64,000 nucleotides of DNA from positions 100,087 to 164,086 of the forward strand of contig NCSJ02000063.1 in NCBI GenBank assembly GCA_002812745.2. The letters are read 5' to 3'. A model generated the notes under the pieces. It had not been told where the DNA came from. It made no database searches and saw nothing but the letters and a program-made list of their open reading frames with translations. This document shows positions 59,229 through 64,000 of the stretch, one piece after another. The DNA comes from Scytalidium lignicola (Eukaryota; Ascomycota; Leotiomycetes). Each line of letters starts with the position of its first letter. The stretch's first letter is position 1. The position numbers and the translations under genes are program-made.

Positions 59229-60671
59229 ATGGCTCCTTCACTCATCGACAACCCAGCATCCATCTCCACTTCCACCCCAGTCCAGAATGCCGTCGACAGG
59301 AAGATCTTCCCCGACGGCATCAAGACATCCGGCCAACACCCTCCTCTCTACGACCAATTGAGACCCTACGCGGACTTCCCAAAGGAGATCATCGGCGAGA
59401 CCGTCTGGAAGGCAGAGGACTACAAGAACAACCCCGAGCGATGGGTCCACGCGCTCAGCCCAGAAGAAGTCGCCGAGCTCAGTGACGTGTCAGACAAATT
59501 CATTGCTGATAACATCCCATTGACGGGCATATCCAAGGTGGGTAGCATTTTCTGGCATTTATTCTGCACAACCCTCCTTCCCTCCCTTTTTTTTGTTTGT
59601 TTGTTTGTTTTCCTTTTTCAATGTTATTTTTTTCTCTTTCTTTTGCGACATATCGAACTGACTCCCCTTTTCTTTTGGGCAGGATAACTTCAAGCTCCCA
59701 AAGCTATCCACCTTGTTGACGGCCATTCGCTCCGAGATCCTGAACGGCAAAGGATTCATCTTGTTCAAGGGATTCCCAGTCCAGAAATGGGGGAACCACA
59801 AGTCCGCCGTCGCTTATATGGGCTTGGGAACGTACCTGGGATATTTCGTCTCGCAGAACTCCCGTGGCCATGTCTTGGGTCATGTGAAGGATCTAGGTGA
59901 AGATTCCACGCAGATTGATAAGGTTCGAATCTACCGAACAAATGCACGGTGAGTGGTTTTCCCCTCAGTATCCATGCCTTTCTGTTGCCCTCATTTCCTA
60001 CATAATTATCTCTCTAGGTAGAAAAATTGCTAATTACTTGAATAAGGCAATTCTTCCACGCTGACGACTCCGATATCGTCGGATTGCTCTGCATCGCCCG
60101 GGCTCTGGAAGGAGGAGAATCAGATCTCGTATCATCCCACCATGTATGGAACACTCTTCAGAAAGAACGTCCAGACGTCGCAGAAACCCTGACAAAGCCA
60201 ATATGGTACTTTGACCGAAAGGGAGAGGAGAGCGTAGGAGATGAACCATACATCCGCACATCGATATTCTACCTCGAGACTGGACCCAATCCAAGGGTGT
60301 ATTCAAAATGGGACCCTTACTATGTTAAATCTCTGGATCGATTCATGAGCAAGGGTGTCATCCCTCCACTTTCCCCCGAGCAATTGGAGGCGATAACAGT
60401 TCTTGAGCAGACGTGCCAGAGACTAAGTCTGCACATGATTCTGGAGATTGGAGATATTCAATTCTTGAGCAATGAACATGTGCTACATGCGAGAACCGCT
60501 TATAAGGACTATGCTCCGCCAGCACCAAGGAGACACTTGATGAGGCTATGGCTTGCTACTCCGGACACGGAAGGAGGTTGGAAATTGCCGTTCCATGACA
60601 CGTCGGAGAAGAAGAGAGGAGGAATCCAAGTCAATGAAACTGCACCGGTGGCACCATTAGATGCTGAATAG
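59229..60671 (+). CDS. TauD/TfdA-family Fe(II)/2-oxoglutarate dioxygenase
   Basis: Three exons (59229-59537, 59683-59948, 60047-60671) encode 399 residues. The fold oxidises a small substrate with O2 and 2-oxoglutarate at a His-Asp-His iron site. The first His and Asp are in RQFFHADDSDIVGLLCI, rebuilt across intron 2. The distal His is in NEHVLHARTAYKDY, followed by the 2-oxoglutarate-binding Arg in RRHLMRLWLATP. Other segments are ILNGKGFILFKGFPVQKW and YIRTSIFYLETGPNP. The family includes taurine and sulfonate oxygenases, but fungal members of this length have varied or unknown substrates, so none is proposed. Codon use in exon 1 is rich in C-ending codons, suggesting high expression. No targeting signal seen. 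Confidence 0.87.
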
Positions 60672-60684
60672 ACGCTGAATAGAC
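60663..60684. repeat. 11-base tandem duplication spanning the dioxygenase stop codon
   Basis: The unit GCTGAATAGAC is present twice and a third copy begins. The first copy contains the stop TAG, so extra copies only lengthen the 3' untranslated region. Confidence 0.75.
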
Positions 60685-60715
60685 GCTCAAATAGAAATAA
60701 ACCAACATGTTCTCT

Positions 60716-60735
60716 TTATCTCTCTCTCTCTCTGT

Positions 60736-60774
<39 letters not shown>
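60716..60774. repeat. Compound (CT)n(CA)n microsatellite
   Basis: CT repeats followed by a CA run broken by ATATA, between the stops of two convergent genes. Likely variable between strains. Confidence 0.9.
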
Positions 60775-60775
<1 letters not shown>

Positions 60776-60832
60776 TCTTCCCCCCTTAAGATCAAACCAA
60801 AAAAAGGAGAGAAATAACACAAAACCCTCACT

Positions 60833-61132
60833 TCATTGGATAACGCAACACATAATAGTAATCCCCGGCGCAGCCCGGTCCGCCGCAGGACCAATCTTAA
60901 CCCCATGTCTAACCTTCTCAATCATGCGTATCCTATTCGCGTCGTAGTTCCCCCTCAATCCATGATACGGACAATTCTTCCTGGAAGTAAAGTATGATTC
61001 CGGAGGATACCGTGCTCGGCCGTCTTTGAATGTGTCGCAGTTGTTGAAGCCCTTTCCGAAAGCACAGGGATGGTCGATGGAGAGCCATTTGTGGCCGCAG
61101 GTGCGTGCTCTGTAGAATTTGGTTGTGCACAT
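60833..61132 (-). CDS. Small Cys/His-rich protein ending in a CaaX prenylation motif
   Basis: Single exon, 99 residues. It begins MCTTKFYRARTCGHKWLSID and has Cys and His spaced as TCGHKW, HPCAFGKGFNNC and NCPYH. This looks like a small metal-binding or structural motif seen in many uncharacterised fungal proteins. The protein is basic in the C-terminal half (ANRIRMIEKVRHGVKIG). It ends MCCVIQ. The last four residues CVIQ form a CaaX box, with Gln favouring farnesylation, and the adjacent Cys could be palmitoylated. That predicts membrane attachment, although no signal peptide or membrane helix is present. Function unknown. Convergent with the dioxygenase gene. The 5' leader contains T-rich runs and an N at 61141. 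Confidence 0.7.
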   Translation of the reverse strand: MCTTKFYRARTCGHKWLSIDHPCAFGKGFNNCDTFKDGRARYPPESYFTSRKNCPYHGLRGNYDANRIRMIEKVRHGVKIGPAADRAAPGITIMCCVIQ

Positions 61133-61574
61133 TTTTTTTCNTTTTCTTTCTTTGTTTTCGTTCTTTCTTTCTTCGAAAGGTTCTTTTGGAGGGAAATAAG
61201 ATGGGTTGTGTTGTGTTTTATGTGTATTGAGTGTAGTGCGTATGGCGGTTTGAATTTGATGTTAAGATGAAGGGATAGAAGTTCTGCGGTATATCTAGAT
61301 ATATAATCTAGAAGGGGGATGGGAAATTGGATTTTATCTTGAAAAGGTGAATACTAAAGAAATAGCCACATCCAGTTAATATAAAAAGGTTTCCCCAAGT
61401 AAAACGTGTGCTATCGTTGTTTGATCTCTGATAAAGTTGTGAATCATTTCCACTGGTGAAATTTCACACACTATGTATGTCATCCTCTGTCGAAAGCCGT
61501 ATTTAATCTGAATTGTTACCCGTATAGATATTATACATATATGTACACTTTTTGGAGGTTGGAAAGCGAGGGTA
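61133..61574. other. Intergenic between SDHAF3 stop and the Cys-rich gene
   Basis: Promoter of the Cys-rich gene and 3' region of SDHAF3. No gene seen. Confidence 0.6.
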
Positions 61575-62171
61575 TTATTCATCCTCTCCATCGTCTTCTA
61601 ACTGTGCTTTCCGTATCGTCTGCATAAGCTCGTACATCTGACCAAGTTGTTGATCTGGATGCAAACATGTCAGAAATCCGCCTGATAATGAGAGAATACA
61701 AACAACACATACCACTCATCTTCTCTATCTTCCCTGGATCCATCTTCTCCCCTCTCCAAGAATCACCCTCAAGCTTCTGCGCATACATCTGCCATTCCGT
61801 AAGGAAGCCAATCTGTCCGCCCAAAAAATAAAACCCTCACTATTAGCCAATATCAAACAAACCAAAGCACATTCCAAATAAATAAGAATCTCAGAGGAGG
61901 GGAGAGGGAGGGCAAGCAAATAGAACCGAAAAGTAAAATCCCAACTTACAATATGCACCGGATTCTCAACATCCCTATGCAGTCTAAACTCGCTCCTCAC
62001 ATATTCATCCCCAAGCAACCTCATCTCCCGCGGTAGATGCTTCCTATGCGCACGCAGTAATCTTCTGTAGAGTGGAATCGGCGGTAAAAGAGCCATTGGC
62101 GCAGGGCGGAGACCCTTCGCAGCTCCGGCGGTAGAGGGCATTGCCATTAAGAGTCTAGGATGGATCCTCAT
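61575..62171 (-). CDS. Succinate dehydrogenase assembly factor 3 (Acn9, LYR protein)
   Basis: Three exons (62171-61950, 61812-61713, 61654-61575) encode 133 residues. SDHAF3/Sdh7 is a mitochondrial matrix LYR-motif protein that protects and helps mature the iron-sulfur subunit of complex II. The LYR motif is in PIPLYRRLLRAHRKHLP. The family core continues LGDEYVRSEFRLHRDVENPVHIIGFLTEWQMYAQKLEG across intron 1, which is a hallmark of Acn9. The first ~25 residues are basic and Ala/Pro-rich (presequence-like). The C-terminus DQQLGQMYELMQTIRKAQLE plus an acidic tail comes from exon 3. Divergent from MTQ2 with 299 bases between start codons. Confidence 0.9.
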
Positions 62172-62470
62172 GGTTGTTTTATCTTCTTCCTCCTTTTTTT
62201 AAAATTATTATTATTATTTTCTCCCCTCCCTTCCTTTTCGTTGGTGAATTGTCTAGAATCCGAGTTGAATTGAAAATAATTGAAAACGGTTGTAAATGAG
62301 ACTCATGATTATTTCCCTCGGTAAATGTTGCCCCGGAAGTTTTCGTCAGCCTTGCAGCAAGTTAAGCCTTGTTCAGCCCTTCCTTTGAAAAAGCTACCGT
62401 NCCCGCCTTGGAAATATTTCAGGTGGGGGGAGAGGAGAAGTAGATAAGAAACGGAAGGGACAAGAGCGCC
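62172..62470. promoter_or_regulatory. Divergent promoter SDHAF3/MTQ2
   Basis: 299 bases shared by two head-to-head genes. Includes an ATT repeat near 62204-62218 and an N at 62401. No defined site recognised. Confidence 0.55.
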
Positions 62471-63316
62471 ATGCTTCCCACGCCCTCAACGTCACATGTA
62501 GCATTCGAGAGGATCTACGAGCCTGCAGAGGACTCTTTTTTATTGCTAGATACCTTATCCTCTGAGTCGGAAAAGGATTTCTTGAGGCAGACGTTCAGCA
62601 GCGTTGGTCCCAGAGAGGACGAACAGGAGAATAAAAATAATAGAAATAATCATGGTAACGACTCAAGCTCAGCAACACAACCATTATCACCATCCCCATT
62701 GGTTGTCGAAATAGGCACTGGCTCTGGAGTTGTCATCTCCTTCATCAATGCCCATGCCGAAGTCCTCTTTGGCAGAGCAGATATTCTTACCGCCGGGGTG
62801 GACATTAACCACTATGCGTGCGAGGCCACAAGAGAAACGGTCCAAATCGCAGCAAGGGAGCAGCAGACTGGGCATGGAAAGCAAGTGCACGGGATCTACT
62901 TGGGAAGTATAGTTGGGGATCTATTAACGCCCCTGAGAGCTGGCATAGTCGATGTATTGGTCTTCAACCCGCCATATGTTCCAACTGAAGACCTACCCTC
63001 TCCACCTCCCGTTGCTCTAGAGAGTAATTTAGTTCCTTCTTTTGAGGATGATTCTCATCTGTTATCTTTATCTTATGCTGGAGGCGTAGATGGGATGGAA
63101 ACTACGGATAGACTACTGGATTCGTTGCCCATGATCTTGAACAAAGACAGGGGATGTGCTTACATCCTTCTATGCGCCCAGAATAAACCTGAGACGGTGA
63201 AGCAACGAATCAGGAACTGGGGTCGTGAGTGGCAAGTAGAAATGGTAGGAAGCAGTGGAAAGAAAGCTGGCTGGGAAAAGCTGCAGATTATTAGAATATG
63301 GCGGAATACAGTATAA
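62471..63316 (+). CDS. MTQ2: eRF1 glutamine methyltransferase catalytic subunit Mtq2
   Basis: Single exon, 281 residues. Mtq2 (HEMK2/N6AMT1 family) with Trm112 methylates the Gln of the GGQ motif in translation termination factor eRF1. It opens with YEPAEDSFLLLDTL, typical of Mtq2. The SAM-binding motif I is VVEIGTGSGVVISFI and the catalytic motif IV is VLVFNPPYVPTE, where NPPY positions the substrate amide. A conserved SLSYAGGVDGMETTDRLL follows, and the end is WEKLQIIRIWR. A Glu/Asn/Ser-rich insert of about 30 residues (REDEQENKNNRNNHGND) separates the N-terminal helix from motif I; it is longer than usual but lies in a loop. Confidence 0.93.
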   Translation: MLPTPSTSHVAFERIYEPAEDSFLLLDTLSSESEKDFLRQTFSSVGPREDEQENKNNRNNHGNDSSSATQPLSPSPLVVEIGTGSGVVISFINAHAEVLFGRADILTAGVDINHYACEATRETVQIAAREQQTGHGKQVHGIYLGSIVGDLLTPLRAGIVDVLVFNPPYVPTEDLPSPPPVALESNLVPSFEDDSHLLSLSYAGGVDGMETTDRLLDSLPMILNKDRGCAYILLCAQNKPETVKQRIRNWGREWQVEMVGSSGKKAGWEKLQIIRIWRNTV

Positions 63317-63614
63317 ATCCTAGGAGATTTTCTGGCGTCTTTTCTTTCTCCTCCTTAGGGACAGACACCGGATCCAAACATACAACACACAGCACAGATA
63401 CCACAGCCATATCAAAAGACAAAATCCACACACATCCTTCCACCCTGAAACTGTGAATTTGCCTAAAATTTTATCCCAACAACGCCAATAGAACCACATC
63501 CGATAGGACGATATTGACCTCTTGTAAAAAAAAGGGGGGGCCAGAACGCGAACTTGGATACCTCCCTCCCTCCACAGACACAGACTCTCGACACAACTAG
63601 AATCCTCGCATTCC
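63317..63614. other. Intergenic between convergent MTQ2 and SMD1
   Basis: 3' regions of both genes. An A-run followed by a G-run near 63524-63540. If the SMD1 open frame is read without a frame change it would extend through this region, but the tail is not protein-like. Confidence 0.5.
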
Positions 63615-63960
63615 TTAAAACCCTCTTCCACCACCCCTTCCCCTCCCACCTCTAACCCACCACCACCACCCCGTCCTCTCCCGCCTCCTCCTCCACCTCC
63701 TCTTCCACCTCCTCTAGCCCCGCGTGCTCCCCGATCAGCCTGCTCCTTCCGCGCCTTATTCTTCGGCTTCGGCGCATCATCAATCAAGAGCGTGTCCAAA
63801 GGCAGCGAGTCAGGCAGGATGTAGTATCTGATAGTGGACCCGCGTAAGTTGATGGTATCTAGGGAAATCGGGTCCCGACCGCGTTGTGTCATCTTGACTG
63901 TTCGCAGGGCGGTGTTCATTTGCGGGGAGACTGATGTTATGGTGCCGTGGATGATGGTGC
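63615..63960 (-). CDS. SMD1: Small nuclear ribonucleoprotein Sm D1, last exon(s) (5' part outside window)
   Basis: Sm D1 is one of the seven Sm ring proteins of U1, U2, U4 and U5 snRNPs. The exon begins after an acceptor at 63962-63961 and reads [24 protein letters not shown], then [41 protein letters not shown], diagnostic of Sm D1. The earlier exon(s) with the start codon lie beyond 64000. The C-terminal RG tail (arginine methylation and SMN/nuclear import region) is disturbed. The frame that carries the Sm fold runs into a non-RG sequence ([11 protein letters not shown]), while a frame shifted by one base reads [12 protein letters not shown] and stops at 63615, exactly like a normal Sm D1 tail. 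I place the end there and treat the shift as a sequence error or unusual splice. Confidence 0.85.
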
Positions 63961-64000
63961 CTGTGTTTGTATGTGTAAATATCATATCATACAATATCAT
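63961..64000 (-). other. Partial SMD1 intron
   Basis: The minus strand reads an AT-rich stretch ending in CACAG directly before the exon at 63960. The donor and upstream exon are outside the window. Confidence 0.7.

Noticed and set aside
59922..59934. GGTTCGAATCT resembling a tRNA B-box
   Set aside because: It lies inside the coding sequence of the dioxygenase and has no matching A-box or cloverleaf.

Overview
The window is nuclear DNA of a filamentous ascomycete (Pezizomycotina). The genes are interrupted by many short introns (about 46 to 181 bases) with standard GT...AG ends. They are packed on both strands without operons, and several are fungus-specific: a Dsc4-type DUF1746 protein, a DUF2417 protein, the YVC1 channel, Tvp23 and a vezatin/Inp2-like protein. 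Protein similarity as I remember it points to Leotiomycetes (Helotiales), but that placement is an inference. Twelve isolated N bases, most of them beside homopolymers, show this is a draft assembly.

I can support 29 protein-coding genes; the first and last are cut by the window edges. From left to right: BRR2 C-terminus (+), LEDGF-like PWWP protein (+), RCL1 (+), DUF1746/Dsc4 (-), PPE1 (-), DUF2417 membrane protein (+), peroxisomal 4CL-like acyl-CoA ligase (-), SEC20 (-), mitoribosomal mL53 (+), inorganic pyrophosphatase (-), DUS2 (+), RFC2 (+), methylmalonate-semialdehyde dehydrogenase (-), F-box protein (+), TVP23 (-), YVC1 (-), peroxisomal APH-family kinase (-), SEC9 (-), GTPBP1-like GTPase (+), EMC6 (-), unknown protein (-), vezatin/Inp2-like protein (+), APC2 (+), RING protein (+), TauD-type dioxygenase (+), small Cys-rich CaaX protein (-), SDHAF3 (-), MTQ2 (+) and SMD1 (-, partial). 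I re-derived exon borders by keeping phase across GT...AG introns. In several genes this changed the model: F-box, vezatin-like, EMC6, TVP23, YVC1 and the RING protein.

Most of the content is conserved housekeeping: splicing (BRR2, SMD1), ribosome and translation (RCL1, mL53, DUS2, MTQ2), DNA replication and cell cycle (RFC2, APC2), secretory pathway and ER (SEC20, SEC9, TVP23, EMC6, Dsc4) and mitochondria (MMSDH, SDHAF3, mL53). A looser theme is the peroxisome: two enzymes end in the import signal SKL and a third gene resembles the peroxisome-myosin tether Inp2. They are not adjacent, so this may be chance.

Two long stretches lack any gene I can defend: 41663-44494 and 50120-55918. The second lies upstream of the RING gene and carries repeated CAAGTACTTG-type palindromes. 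I found no CRISPR, plasmid, phage, transposase, rRNA or convincing tRNA. I did not find a new multi-gene system. The best leads are single-gene oddities: a hydrolase-like domain without its nucleophile, a possible dual-targeted pyrophosphatase, a stand-alone peroxisomal ACAD11-like kinase domain, a prenylated Cys-rich mini-protein, and a broken reading frame in the SMD1 tail.
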